A DNA stretch of 64,000 nt from JAMHWF01 sp048500255 (GTDB lineage Bacteria > Pseudomonadota > Gammaproteobacteria > Burkholderiales > Burkholderiaceae_C): assembly GCA_048500255.1 (NCBI GenBank), contig JASNYH010000004.1:1-64000 (forward strand), in the 5' to 3' direction. Each line of letters opens with the position of its first letter. The first letter of the stretch is position 1. Of this stretch, positions 40,814 to 49,279 are shown piece by piece. Made by a program: the position numbers and the translations under genes. The notes beneath the pieces were generated by a model that was given only the letters and a program-made list of their open reading frames with translations, was not told the DNA's origin and ran no database searches.

Positions 40814-41824
40814 TCAGGACAGCGCGACGAGCGCGACGGCGATCATCAGCAGCGCGCTGGCCGCAGCCGCCAGCGCGCCGCGGTGCGTGGTCGCCCAGAG
40901 CTGTGCGCTGCCGGCGGCGGCCAGCGCGTCGAAGCGCCCGTGCGCGCCGTGGTCGCCGGGGACCGGCGCCCAGAGGTTGTCGCGCCGGTCGGCGGGCGGG
41001 TCTTCATCGGTGTGCTGACCGTCGACGGCGCGTCTCCCGAGCAGCCGGTCGAGCAAGCCGGGCAGCACACGCGTGCCGACGATCGACTGCACGGCCGGTG
41101 CGCCGACCCACAGCTCGCGCCGGCGGTGCGTCGCCGCCCAGTACACGGCCCGAGCCGCCACTTCCGGCTGGAAGATGCGGCCCATCGGGCGCAGGCGTTT
41201 GCGCAGCGTCGTGCGGGCCCACTCGAACTGCGGCGTGTTGAAGGCCGACAGTTGCACCATCGTGAGATGCACGCGGCTGCCGTCGTGCGCAAGCTCGCAG
41301 CGCAGCGAGTCGGTGTAGCCGCGCAGCGCGGCCTTGGCGGCGCAGTACGGCGCCTGCAGCGGGATCGAGCGGTATGCCAGCGCGGAGCCGACCTGCACGA
41401 TGCAGCCGCGGTCGCGCGGCTTCATGCGCCGCAGCGCTGCCCGCGTGCCCCATACGGCGCCGAGGTAGGTGACGTCGGTCGCCCGGCGGAAGTCCGCAGG
41501 CTCGACGTCCAGCATCGGCGCCACGATCGTCGCCATGGCGTTGTTGATCCACACGTCGATCGGCCCCCAGTGGGCCTCCACGCGATCGGCTGCGGCCTCC
41601 ACCTGGCGTTCGTCGGCCACGTCGGTCGGCAACGCGAGCGCCTCGCCACCGGCGCGATGCACGTCGTCGCCGGCCCCCGCCAGGCCGTCGAGGCCTCGCG
41701 CGAGCAGCGCGACGCGCCAGCCGTACCGCGCGAACTCGCAGGCGACGGCACGGCCGATGCCTGCCGACGCGCCCGTGACGACGACGACGGGCCGGCGCGA
41801 GTCGCGCGACGCGTGCCCGGTCAC
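40814..41824 (-). CDS. SDR family oxidoreductase with C-terminal membrane anchor (336 aa)
   Basis: Classical SDR core: VTGASAGIGRA near residue 15, NNAMATIVAP (the NNAG position reads NNAM), VGSALAYRS and catalytic YCAAKAALRGY. After ~residue 260 the protein is longer than usual and ends in a single hydrophobic helix (ALAAAASALLMIAVALVALS), so it may be tail-anchored. GTG start overlaps the PPC-domain gene stop (GTGA). It belongs to a family of ~330-aa SDRs found near cytochrome/stress clusters; substrate unknown. Confidence 0.85.
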   Translation of the reverse strand: MTGHASRDSRRPVVVVTGASAGIGRAVACEFARYGWRVALLARGLDGLAGAGDDVHRAGGEALALPTDVADERQVEAAADRVEAHWGPIDVWINNAMATIVAPMLDVEPADFRRATDVTYLGAVWGTRAALRRMKPRDRGCIVQVGSALAYRSIPLQAPYCAAKAALRGYTDSLRCELAHDGSRVHLTMVQLSAFNTPQFEWARTTLRKRLRPMGRIFQPEVAARAVYWAATHRRRELWVGAPAVQSIVGTRVLPGLLDRLLGRRAVDGQHTDEDPPADRRDNLWAPVPGDHGAHGRFDALAAAGSAQLWATTHRGALAAAASALLMIAVALVALS

Positions 41825-42258
41825 GCGCCGATCTTGATCAGCGCCAGGCCGCTCGCCGCGTCGCATTCGCGCCGCAGGTAGCTCGGCGAATCGACCAGCA
41901 GCACCTCCAGCGTGGGGCGCACGCGCGCCTCCAGCAGGTGTCCGCCGAGCGTGCTGCCGTCGCGGCGGCCGAGCACCGCGTGCAGGTGCAGCTTGGGCTC
42001 GTCGCGGTCGAGCGCGACGTCGCCCAGCAGCGACACGACCTCGACCTGCTCGTCCACCGGGATGCGCACGTAGTCCCGCGTCTCCCAGTCGAAGTAGCCG
42101 AGCGTGGCGCGCTCGAAGGCGCCGAGCGCGGTGATGCGGCTGGCGCTCAGGCCTTGTTCGCGCGCGAAGCGCAGCAGCTCGGCCATCACGTCGTCGCCGC
42201 GGTCGAAGACGAGCGCGAACGTGCGTTCCGGGGCTTCGTTGATGAGCTTGGCATTCAT
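41821..42258 (-). CDS. PPC/DUF296 domain protein (145 aa)
   Basis: Single plant-and-prokaryote-conserved (PPC) domain: FALVFDRGDDVMAELLRFA, ITALGAFERATLGYFDW, the metal-site pattern PKLHLHAVLG and LGGHLLEARVRPTLEV. The three His of the HLH and GGH motifs are the usual zinc ligands. Family proteins are trimers sometimes called DNA-binding, but the activity is unsettled. The start MNAKLINEAPERT has a GGAAACG site. Overlaps the SDR gene. Confidence 0.88.
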   Translation of the reverse strand: MNAKLINEAPERTFALVFDRGDDVMAELLRFAREQGLSASRITALGAFERATLGYFDWETRDYVRIPVDEQVEVVSLLGDVALDRDEPKLHLHAVLGRRDGSTLGGHLLEARVRPTLEVLLVDSPSYLRRECDAASGLALIKIGA

Positions 42259-42411
42259 CGCGTTTCCTTCGCAGGGTCGAGGGCAACTGCCGAAGGGCCG
42301 GCAACGCACGTGCCGACAAGCGCGGCACAAGGGGACAGGCTATTTCGCCGCCGTCTGGGTCGTCGCGCTCGCCTGCTACGTCGCCGGCGTGGCCGTGCTC
42401 TATCAGCTCCG

Positions 42412-43230
42412 TTAGCGCAGCGTCGCCAGGTAGGCCGCCATGTCCCGTGCGTCGCGCTCGTCGACGCCGAGGTCGGGCATCGCGCTGGCCGGGTGCACCT
42501 GCTGCGGCTCGCGCAGCCAGCGCACCAGGTTCTCGGGCGTGTTGGGCAGCAGGCCCGCGATGGCGGCGCGCTCGGCCATGCCTTCGAGCGGCGGCCCGAC
42601 GGGGCTGTCGGGGCCGACGATGCCGGGAATGCGATGACAGGTCACGCAGGCGTGCTGCTCGATCGCGACGCGACCGCGGTCGGCGTCGGGCGGCGCATCG
42701 GCCGGCGGCGACTCGTCGTCGCGATGCGATGGCGCCGCCGCGAGCACGCGATAGTCCGACGGCGACAACCGCGGCAGCCGCTGCAGGAAGGCGACGACGG
42801 CCCACAGATCGTCTTCCGGCATCCGGAACTGCCAGGCCGGCATGCCCGTCATCTTGAGGCCGTACTTGACGACCCAGTACAGCTCGGCCGGCTGCCAGGT
42901 GCGCGCCGTGTGCACCAGGTTCGCGGGCACCGGCGTCATGCCGAGCGCGAACGGCTCGGGCGCCACGCCCGGCGCGCCGTGGCAGGCGACGCAGTGCGCG
43001 CGAAACTGCACCAGCCCGCGCGCGACGAGGCGCTCGTCGGCGAGCGGCGGCACGGCGATCGCGGCGGCCCTGCGCACGATCGACCGGCGCATGCCGACGT
43101 CGAGCAGCTTGTAGGTGGGCGCCAGATGCTGGTCCGTCGCCGAAATGTCGTAGACGCCCGCCCACAGCACCGCCGCCGCTCCCGCCGCGAGGGCGGCCAG
43201 CGCGCCGGCGACCGCCACGATCTTCTTCAT
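42412..43230 (-). CDS. Membrane-anchored diheme cytochrome c (272 aa)
   Basis: N-terminal uncleaved-type signal anchor (IVAVAGALAALAAGAAAVLW). Two cytochrome c domains: CVACHGAPGVAPEP near residue 100 with Met ligand region (TGMPAWQFRM), and CVTCHRIPGIVGPD near 205 with SAMPDLGV. The second domain closely resembles the neighbouring single-heme cytochrome, suggesting duplication. Start overlaps the stop of that gene (ATGA). Likely carries electrons to the nearby oxidase. Confidence 0.92.
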   Translation of the reverse strand: MKKIVAVAGALAALAAGAAAVLWAGVYDISATDQHLAPTYKLLDVGMRRSIVRRAAAIAVPPLADERLVARGLVQFRAHCVACHGAPGVAPEPFALGMTPVPANLVHTARTWQPAELYWVVKYGLKMTGMPAWQFRMPEDDLWAVVAFLQRLPRLSPSDYRVLAAAPSHRDDESPPADAPPDADRGRVAIEQHACVTCHRIPGIVGPDSPVGPPLEGMAERAAIAGLLPNTPENLVRWLREPQQVHPASAMPDLGVDERDARDMAAYLATLR

Positions 43231-43601
43231 CGCAGCGTGTACAGGTAGGCGACCATGTCGCGCGCATGCGTCTCGGTGACGCCGAGATCGGGCATCGCGC
43301 TGCCCGGCTTCACGCCCTGCGGCGCGACGATCCAGCGCACGGCGTGCTCGGGCGAGTTCGGCAGGCGGCCCCCGAGGTACGAGCGCCGCGACAGCCCTTC
43401 CAGCGGCGGCCCCGCCTTGCCGTCGGCGGTGGCGACGCCGGGAATGCGGTGGCAGTGGCCGCAGCCGAACTGCCGCAGCAGCAGCCGGCCGTTGTCGGCA
43501 TCGCCGAACGCCGGCGGCGCCTGCGCCCCGGCGCCGCAGCCGGCCAGCAGCGCCATGGCCGCGAGGCCGACCAGACGTCTGCACAGGGCTTCAGGCTTCA
43601 T
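43227..43601 (-). CDS. Lipoprotein cytochrome c (124 aa)
   Basis: Lipobox LLAGC (Cys near residue 22), one heme motif CGHCHRIPGVATAD near residue 47, and Met ligand in GSAMPDLGVTE. The layout (heme, GPPLEGL, RLPNSPEHAVRWI, MPDLGV, ARDMVAYLYTLR) repeats in the second domain of the adjacent diheme cytochrome. Starts 11 bases inside the ctaG 3' end. A periplasmic electron carrier for the oxidase is likely. Confidence 0.92.
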   Translation of the reverse strand: MKPEALCRRLVGLAAMALLAGCGAGAQAPPAFGDADNGRLLLRQFGCGHCHRIPGVATADGKAGPPLEGLSRRSYLGGRLPNSPEHAVRWIVAPQGVKPGSAMPDLGVTETHARDMVAYLYTLR

Positions 43602-44367
43602 GCGGACGCAGCACCCGGTGGAAGGCGAGCAACCCGGCCGCCAGCAACGCGTAGCCGGCCGGCACCCACATGATCAGGCCGCCGAGCTGCTGCTGCTCGA
43701 GCGTCGCGCCGGCGTACAGCGCCGCGGGCGCGAACGTGAGCAGCGCCGCCAGCGCGCCGCTGTGGATCAGCGTCGTGAGCAGGTACAAGGCCGCCGTGCC
43801 GTTCGAGACGCGGCGGAACACGGTCCACCAGAACAGCAGCGCGCTCCAGAAGAAGCAGGCGTGCTGCAGCGCGTGGATGGCGTCGGACGTGCCGCCGGCG
43901 TCGAACCACCGCGGCAGGTGCCAGATCCACAGCGCCGCGGCGTGCAGGCTCCACGCCGCCAGCGGCGGCACGGCCAGCGGCCAGGCCGCGACGCGCAGCG
44001 CCCGCGGCGGCAGCGTGACCGCCAGCGCGGCGAACGGCCGCCCGAGGATCAGCAGCGGCGGAGCGACGAGCATCAGCAGTTCGTGCTGCACCATGTGCAG
44101 CGCGAACGAGCGCTCGGCGGCGCGATCGAGCGGCGACACGAGCGCGAGCGCGATCGCGAACCAGCCGCCGAGGAAGGCGATCGCGTGCCGGGCGCGCAGC
44201 GCCGGGCTGCGCGCATAGCCGCGGCCGTAGAGCCAGGTCGCCAGCGTCAGCGCGGCCACGGCAACGCCGGTGGCGGCGTCGATGCCGTCGGGCGCCACAG
44301 CGCCGTGTGCCTGCGCGACGACAGGCCACACGGCGAACGCCACGACGGGCAGCGCGCGCATGAACAT
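43591..44367 (-). CDS. ctaG: CtaG-like cytochrome c oxidase assembly protein (caa3_CtaG) (258 aa)
   Basis: caa3_CtaG family, not the periplasmic Cox11 type. Leader MFMRALPVVAFAVWPVVAQA, then about seven helices with conserved His: ALHMVQHELLMLVAPPLLIL, WIWHLPRWFDA, ALQHACFFWSALLFWW and LLTTLIHSGALAALLTF. Assists copper insertion into caa3 oxidases (family knowledge). The ATG overlaps the preceding stop as TGATG; an in-frame ATG nine bases earlier is an alternative start. Confidence 0.9.
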   Translation of the reverse strand: MFMRALPVVAFAVWPVVAQAHGAVAPDGIDAATGVAVAALTLATWLYGRGYARSPALRARHAIAFLGGWFAIALALVSPLDRAAERSFALHMVQHELLMLVAPPLLILGRPFAALAVTLPPRALRVAAWPLAVPPLAAWSLHAAALWIWHLPRWFDAGGTSDAIHALQHACFFWSALLFWWTVFRRVSNGTAALYLLTTLIHSGALAALLTFAPAALYAGATLEQQQLGGLIMWVPAGYALLAAGLLAFHRVLRPHEA

Positions 44368-44741
44368 CACCTGCATGGCGCGGCGACGAACAGAACCACC
44401 GACGCCTCCCACAGCACAGCCACGAGCGCGAACGCTGCCGCGGCGGCGGAGAACCACGACGCGAACTCGGCGCGCCGCCGCCAGCCGCTGACCAGCACGA
44501 CGACGAGAAGCGCGACGGCCACCGCCGTGGCCACGGCCACCGAAGGTGCCGGCCAATGGGGCAGGCCGCGCGCGCAGGCCAGCGCCGTGCCGCCGTAGAT
44601 CGCCAGGAAGTGCAGCGCCCAGATCGCGATGCCGGCCGACATGCGCAGCGCCGTCGCGATCGAGCTGCGCGGGCCGCCCGGGCGCGGCGACGGCAGCGGG
44701 CGCGTCGTCGCGCCGTGTTCCGTGTCGGTCCGCGAGCGCAT
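44367..44741 (-). CDS. Three-helix membrane protein of the oxidase cluster (124 aa)
   Basis: After a basic N-terminus there are three hydrophobic segments: AGIAIWALHFLAIYGGTALA (with a central His), VAVATAVAVALLVVVLV and AAAAAFALVAVLWEASVVLF. It lies between the I-III fusion and ctaG and overlaps ctaG, so it is probably an oxidase-associated subunit or assembly factor. No family named with confidence. Confidence 0.72.
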   Translation of the reverse strand: MRSRTDTEHGATTRPLPSPRPGGPRSSIATALRMSAGIAIWALHFLAIYGGTALACARGLPHWPAPSVAVATAVAVALLVVVLVSGWRRRAEFASWFSAAAAAFALVAVLWEASVVLFVAAPCR

Positions 44742-44783
44742 GATGGCCTCGTCGCTGCAAGCCCCGTTCCCGTTGCGCGTGTT

Positions 44784-47312
44784 TCATGCCGACGCCACCA
44801 GCCGCGGAAAGCCGTGCACGAGCACGATGCCCACCAGGCTCTGCGCGACCGTGTAGTGCCACAACAGGCGCGCGTTGTCGAAGGTGACGCGCCACACCCG
44901 GTCCATGCGTCCGGCAGCCTGGCGGGCCATCGCGAACAGCGCCATCACGATGGCGACGACGACGAAGCAGCCTTCGATCGCCAGCACCAGGTGGACCGCA
45001 GCGCCGTAGGCCGAAGCGCTGGGCGACAGCGCGCGATGGGCGAAGAGGTCGAGCACGAACGCGGCGACCATGCAGCCGATCGCCGTCACGGCGGCACCGT
45101 GGATGCGGCCGCCGCGCTCGAGCCGCCTGCGCGCCAGCGCGAAGGCGGCGCTGCCGGCGGCCATCGACGCGCCGGCGCCGAACGCCCACGCCAGCTTCGG
45201 CACTTGCGCGACCGGCGGCCACACGTCCGGCGACACCGTCCACAGGTAGAGGTACGAGAACACGACGCAGCCGTAGATCGAGCCGGCCACGGCCATCAGC
45301 ACGACCATCGCCCACCACGCCTGCGACAACGGCCCGCTCGCGTAGGCCGGCAGCCGCAGTCCGCCGCCCACCGGCACCGGCTCGGCGAGCGGCTTGGGAT
45401 CGAGCCCCCACGCCCAATGCAGCATCGCGCCTGCCGCGACCGCGCCGCAGGCGAACGCCGGGATCACGAGCTTGAACGTCAGCAGCAGGAAGAACGCGGC
45501 CGTGAATCCGGCCGCGACGAGCGGTGCCCAGCCGGGCATCGGCATGCGCATCAGCCACTGCGGCTCGGCGGTGATCGGGTGCGACACGATCGTCTCGCGC
45601 CCGCCGGTGGGCGCGTTGGGCAGGTACCAGCGGCCCTGCTCCACGTCGTCGGCCAGGTTCGGGTCGCGCCACAGCGGATCGCGGCTGTCGACGACGGGGA
45701 TGCTGCGCTGCGAGTAGTTGCCACTGGGCAGCCATTCGAGCGTGCCGGCGTTCCACACGTTGCCGGCGTTGCCCTCGGCCGCCATGCGGAACTTGCGCGC
45801 GAGGTCGACGACGAACAGCGCCACGCCGGCGGCGATCATGAAGGCGCCGACGGTCGACAGGAGGTTGAGCCCGTCCCAGCCCATGCCGGCCGGATAGGTG
45901 TACACGCGCCGCGGCATGCCGAGCAGCCCGCTCACGTGCATCGGAAAGAAGGCGACGTTGAAGCCGGCGAACATCAGGCCGAACACCCAGCGCCCGAGCC
46001 GCTCCGACAGCGCGTGCCGGCTGCAGTACGGCACCCAGTAGTAGAACGCCGCGAACAGCGGGAACACCATGCCGCCGATCAGCACGTAGTGCAGGTGCGC
46101 GACGACGAAGTAGCTGTCGTGCGCCTGCCAGTCGAACGGCACCACGGCGACCATCACGCCGCTGAGCCCGCCCAGCACGAAGACGAACAGGAAGCCCAGG
46201 ATGAACAGCGACGGCGTCGTGACGCGCAGCCGCCCGCGCGCCAGCGTCGCGATCCACGCGAACACCTGGATGCCGGCCGGAATCGCGACGGCCATGCTCG
46301 CGGCCTGGAAGAACGACAGCGACAGCCGCGGGATGCCGGTGGCGAACATGTGGTGAACCCACAGCCCGAAGCTGAGGAATCCCGTGGCCACCAGCGCGAC
46401 GACGACGAACCGGTACGCGACCAGCGGCGCCTGCACCATCGTCGGCACGATCATCGACACCATGCCGGCCGCCGGCAGGAAGATGATGTAGACCTCGGGG
46501 TGGCCGAAAAACCAGAACAGGTGCTGCCACAGCAGCGGGTCGCCGCCCTTGCCGGCGTCGAAGAACGGCCAATGGAACGCGCGCTCCAGCTCCAGCAGCG
46601 TGGTCGCGACGATGACCGCCGGGAAGGCGAACACGATCATGATCGCGAAGACGAGCATCGCCCATGCGAACACCGGGATGCGGTCCAGCGTCATGCCGGG
46701 CGCGCGCGTGCGCAGGACGCCGACGATGATCTCGATCGCGCCGGCGATCGCCGAGATCTCGATGAAGCCGATGCCCAGCAGCCAGAAGTCCTCGTTGACG
46801 CCGGGCGAATAGGTTTCGGTGGTGAGCGGCGGGTTCATGAACCAGCCGCCGCTCGGCGCCCAGCCGGCGAAGATGCTCGCGAAGAACACCACGCCGCCGA
46901 CGAAGTAGGCCCAGAACGCATACGCCGACAGCCGCGGGAACGGCAGGTCGCGCGCGCCCAGCATGTTGGGCAGCAGCAGGACGCCCATCGCCTCGACGGC
47001 CGGCACGGCGAACAGGAACATCATCACCGTGCCGTGCATCGTGAACAGCTGGTTGTAGAGCGTGGGGCCGACGAGGTCGTTCGCCGGCACCGCCAGCTGC
47101 GTGCGCATGACGAGCGCCAGCACGCCTGCGAACACGAAGAACATGAACGCCGTGCCGACGTAGAACACGCCGACGTAGTTGTTGTTGATGACGGTGATGA
47201 AGCGCAGGCCGGGCGGCGGATCCCACAGCCTCCGGAGCTGCTCGACCTCGCCGGGAGGGCGCGGCTGCCGGTCGGGCAACGCGACGGCGGGCGGCATCGA
47301 GGGGTCGGGCAT
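44784..47312 (-). CDS. ctaD: Cytochrome c oxidase subunit I-III fusion (842 aa)
   Basis: Subunit I (~1-560): heme a His in TMHGTVMMFLF, CuB His-Tyr in FWFFGHPEVYIIFLP, CuB pair VHHMFATG, heme a/a3 pair AHLHYVLIGG. The HPEVY glutamate marks an A1-type heme-copper oxidase. The C-terminal ~250 residues match subunit III (FSYLYLWTVSPDVWPP, DNARLLWHYTVAQSLVG). Such I-III fusions are typical of caa3 oxidases. It lies nine bases after the subunit II gene. Expected to reduce O2 and pump protons. Confidence 0.95.
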   Translation of the reverse strand: MPDPSMPPAVALPDRQPRPPGEVEQLRRLWDPPPGLRFITVINNNYVGVFYVGTAFMFFVFAGVLALVMRTQLAVPANDLVGPTLYNQLFTMHGTVMMFLFAVPAVEAMGVLLLPNMLGARDLPFPRLSAYAFWAYFVGGVVFFASIFAGWAPSGGWFMNPPLTTETYSPGVNEDFWLLGIGFIEISAIAGAIEIIVGVLRTRAPGMTLDRIPVFAWAMLVFAIMIVFAFPAVIVATTLLELERAFHWPFFDAGKGGDPLLWQHLFWFFGHPEVYIIFLPAAGMVSMIVPTMVQAPLVAYRFVVVALVATGFLSFGLWVHHMFATGIPRLSLSFFQAASMAVAIPAGIQVFAWIATLARGRLRVTTPSLFILGFLFVFVLGGLSGVMVAVVPFDWQAHDSYFVVAHLHYVLIGGMVFPLFAAFYYWVPYCSRHALSERLGRWVFGLMFAGFNVAFFPMHVSGLLGMPRRVYTYPAGMGWDGLNLLSTVGAFMIAAGVALFVVDLARKFRMAAEGNAGNVWNAGTLEWLPSGNYSQRSIPVVDSRDPLWRDPNLADDVEQGRWYLPNAPTGGRETIVSHPITAEPQWLMRMPMPGWAPLVAAGFTAAFFLLLTFKLVIPAFACGAVAAGAMLHWAWGLDPKPLAEPVPVGGGLRLPAYASGPLSQAWWAMVVLMAVAGSIYGCVVFSYLYLWTVSPDVWPPVAQVPKLAWAFGAGASMAAGSAAFALARRRLERGGRIHGAAVTAIGCMVAAFVLDLFAHRALSPSASAYGAAVHLVLAIEGCFVVVAIVMALFAMARQAAGRMDRVWRVTFDNARLLWHYTVAQSLVGIVLVHGFPRLVASA

Positions 47313-47321
47313 GCGCGGTCC

Positions 47322-48233
47322 TCACTGCAGGGTTTGCAGCCAGCGCGCCAGCGCCACGAGCTCGTCGCCCGCGAACTGCCGGAACTCGGGCATCAGGTTG
47401 CCCGGCTTCAGGTGCTGGTTCGACGCGATCCAGGCGGCCGCCGTGCCGGCGTCGTTGGGCAGCAGGCCGGCGCCGAGCGTGAGCCGGCTGCCGACGTGCG
47501 TGAGGTCGGGGCCGAGCGTGCCCTCGGCCGCCGTGCCGCGCACCGTGTGGCAGGCCGCGCAGCGCTGCTCGAACAGGCGATTCGGCGGTGCGGCCGACGG
47601 CGCGCGCTGCTGCCGACGCCAGCGCTCGAAGCCTTCCTCGTCCTCGGCAACGACGAGCAGCGCCATTTGCGCGTGCGGGCCGCCGCAGTATTCGGCGCAC
47701 TGGCCGCGGTAGACGCCGGCGCGGTCGGCGCGCAGCACGAGGCGGTTGTCCTTGCCGGGCACGAGATCGAGCTTGCCGGCCAGCGACGGCACCCACAGGC
47801 TGTGCAGCACGTCGGCCGACACCAGTTTCAGCTCGACGCTGCGGCCGGCCGGGATGCGGATCTCGTTGGCGGTGGCGAAATCGAGGCGGCCGTGGTCGTC
47901 GAGATAGTGCACGCGCCACCACCACTGGTGCCCGATCACCTCGACGCGCAGCGCGGGCTCGCCGTGCGCGGCGTCGATGCGCGCCGCCGCGAGCAAGGTG
48001 TAGACGAGCAGCGCGCCCAGCACGAGCGCCGGCAGCACGATGCCGCCGCCGACGACGGCGCCCTGCCCGGCCAGCCAGCGGCGCCGCCCGCCGCCGAACG
48101 CGGCCCAGCCGGCGAGCGCCATCACGAAAACGAAGACGATCGCCGACAGCGCGAGCAGCACCCATCCGATCTCGGCGATGATGCGCGCGTCCGGGCCGTG
48201 CGGATCGAGCGCGGACTGCAGCGCGCCGATCAC
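47322..48233 (-). CDS. ctaC: Cytochrome c oxidase subunit II fused to cytochrome c (303 aa)
   Basis: Two N-terminal membrane helices, then a cupredoxin with GHQWWWRVHY, SADVLHSLWVPSLAGKLD (CuA His) and CuA ligands in GQCAEYCGGPHAQM (Cys, Glu, Cys, His, Met). The C-terminal cytochrome c domain has CAACHTVRG and a Met in PGNLMPEF. This is the caa3 arrangement, in which the fused heme feeds CuA. GTG start overlaps a short upstream frame (GTGA). Confidence 0.95.
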   Translation of the reverse strand: MIGALQSALDPHGPDARIIAEIGWVLLALSAIVFVFVMALAGWAAFGGGRRRWLAGQGAVVGGGIVLPALVLGALLVYTLLAAARIDAAHGEPALRVEVIGHQWWWRVHYLDDHGRLDFATANEIRIPAGRSVELKLVSADVLHSLWVPSLAGKLDLVPGKDNRLVLRADRAGVYRGQCAEYCGGPHAQMALLVVAEDEEGFERWRRQQRAPSAAPPNRLFEQRCAACHTVRGTAAEGTLGPDLTHVGSRLTLGAGLLPNDAGTAAAWIASNQHLKPGNLMPEFRQFAGDELVALARWLQTLQ

Positions 48234-48358
48234 GCGCGACTCCCCGGGCCGGCGGCGCGCCGGTGCTTCGCCACGCTGTGCAGTCCGTACGCTGCGACGC
48301 GAGCAGCCATGAGCAGTGCCCGGCGGGCGCGCGGACCGCCGCGAGGGTTGTCGGTCAT
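48230..48358 (-). CDS. Possible 42-aa basic protein coupled to the subunit II gene
   Basis: ATG 48358 opens MTDNPRGGPRARRALLMAAR and continues through AYGLHSVAKHRRA to a TGA overlapping the GTG of the subunit II gene. The overlap and the basic amphipathic composition are compatible with a coupled small protein. No ribosome site is obvious and no family is known to me, so it may be only leader sequence. Confidence 0.35.
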   Translation of the reverse strand: MTDNPRGGPRARRALLMAARVAAYGLHSVAKHRRAAGPGSRA

Positions 48359-48417
48359 CGCCCGTGGCAAGCGGCAGGCCCGGCGGCCAGCCGCCCCTCC
48401 GTGCGAGCCGCCCGCCT

Positions 48418-49146
48418 TCAGCGCGCGCCGAGCGCGCCGGCCAGCTCGCGCAGCAGCGCCGCCCCGTCGCCGCGCCAGGCGCTGCCGTGCATGCACGCCA
48501 GCGTCGCCGGCCTCAGCGCGGCCAGCCGCTCGAGCTGTGCGCCGGTCTGCGGCGCGTGCGCGTAGTAGTCCATCAGCGTGCGGAACGCTTCGCTCGGGCC
48601 GAGGATGTCGCCCTCCGTCAGCGCCACCTCTGCGCGCCCGCCCTGCGTGAACAGGTCGCCGCAGAAGAAGGTGCGCGTCGCGTCGTCGAACATCAGGCCG
48701 CAGTCCCAGCCGTGTGGCAGGTGCGGCGTGTCGAGCCAGCGCAGCGCGTGGCGGCCCAGCTGCAGCACCTCGCCGTCGGCCAGCGCGCGCGGCGCGCGGG
48801 ACGCGAAGTCGTTGACCGAGACCATCGCGCCGACCTGTCCGCACACCGCCTCGGCCTCGGGCGCGACGGCCAGCCAGTCGTTGAGCGCGCCGCATTCGTC
48901 GGCCTCGAAGTGCGAGAAGCCGACATAGCGCAGCCGCGACACCGGCAGCACGGCGTCGACCGCCCGGCGCACCAGCGCGAACAGCTGCCGCGGCCCGGCA
49001 TGGAACAGCAGCGGCTTGTCGTCGGCCACCAGGTACTGGTTGAAGTTGAACGCGCTGCCGTCGGGCAGCGGCACGGGCGTGTTGATGCGGTAGATGCCGG
49101 CGGCGATCTCGTGGACGTTGGTGCCGGTGTCGGTGTCGGTGATCAT
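48418..49146 (-). CDS. MBL-fold protein of the oxygen-binding di-iron (ODP/flavodiiron-like) type (242 aa)
   Basis: Stand-alone beta-lactamase fold related to the N-terminal half of flavodiiron proteins: FNQYLVADDKPLLFHAG, the metal motif SHFEADECG (usual H-x-E-x-D-H has Glu as its last residue), the His in LDTPHLPHGWD, the bridging Asp in TFFCGDLFTQGG and the final His in LACMHGSAW. No flavodoxin domain. Such ODPs bind or sense O2 or NO. It has an AAGGA site before the ATG and faces the sigma factor gene. Confidence 0.85.
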   Translation of the reverse strand: MITDTDTGTNVHEIAAGIYRINTPVPLPDGSAFNFNQYLVADDKPLLFHAGPRQLFALVRRAVDAVLPVSRLRYVGFSHFEADECGALNDWLAVAPEAEAVCGQVGAMVSVNDFASRAPRALADGEVLQLGRHALRWLDTPHLPHGWDCGLMFDDATRTFFCGDLFTQGGRAEVALTEGDILGPSEAFRTLMDYYAHAPQTGAQLERLAALRPATLACMHGSAWRGDGAALLRELAGALGAR

Positions 49147-49279
49147 GGGACGCTGTCCTTTCGGGAGGGGGTGGGATGGAACGCACTGCGTCGTCGAGCG
49201 ACGCAGGTTGTGTCGCGACCCGCAGGGGCGTTACAGCCCCGATGGCGCCGGCGCGCCGGCCGCCGTATGCTCGCGGCCC

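Noticed and set aside
42330..42415. Rightward frame ending GYFAAVWVVALACYVAGVAVLYQLR, resembling a single membrane helix
   Set aside because: No start codon or ribosome site is present in frame before the helix. It may be a remnant or chance; not listed as a gene.
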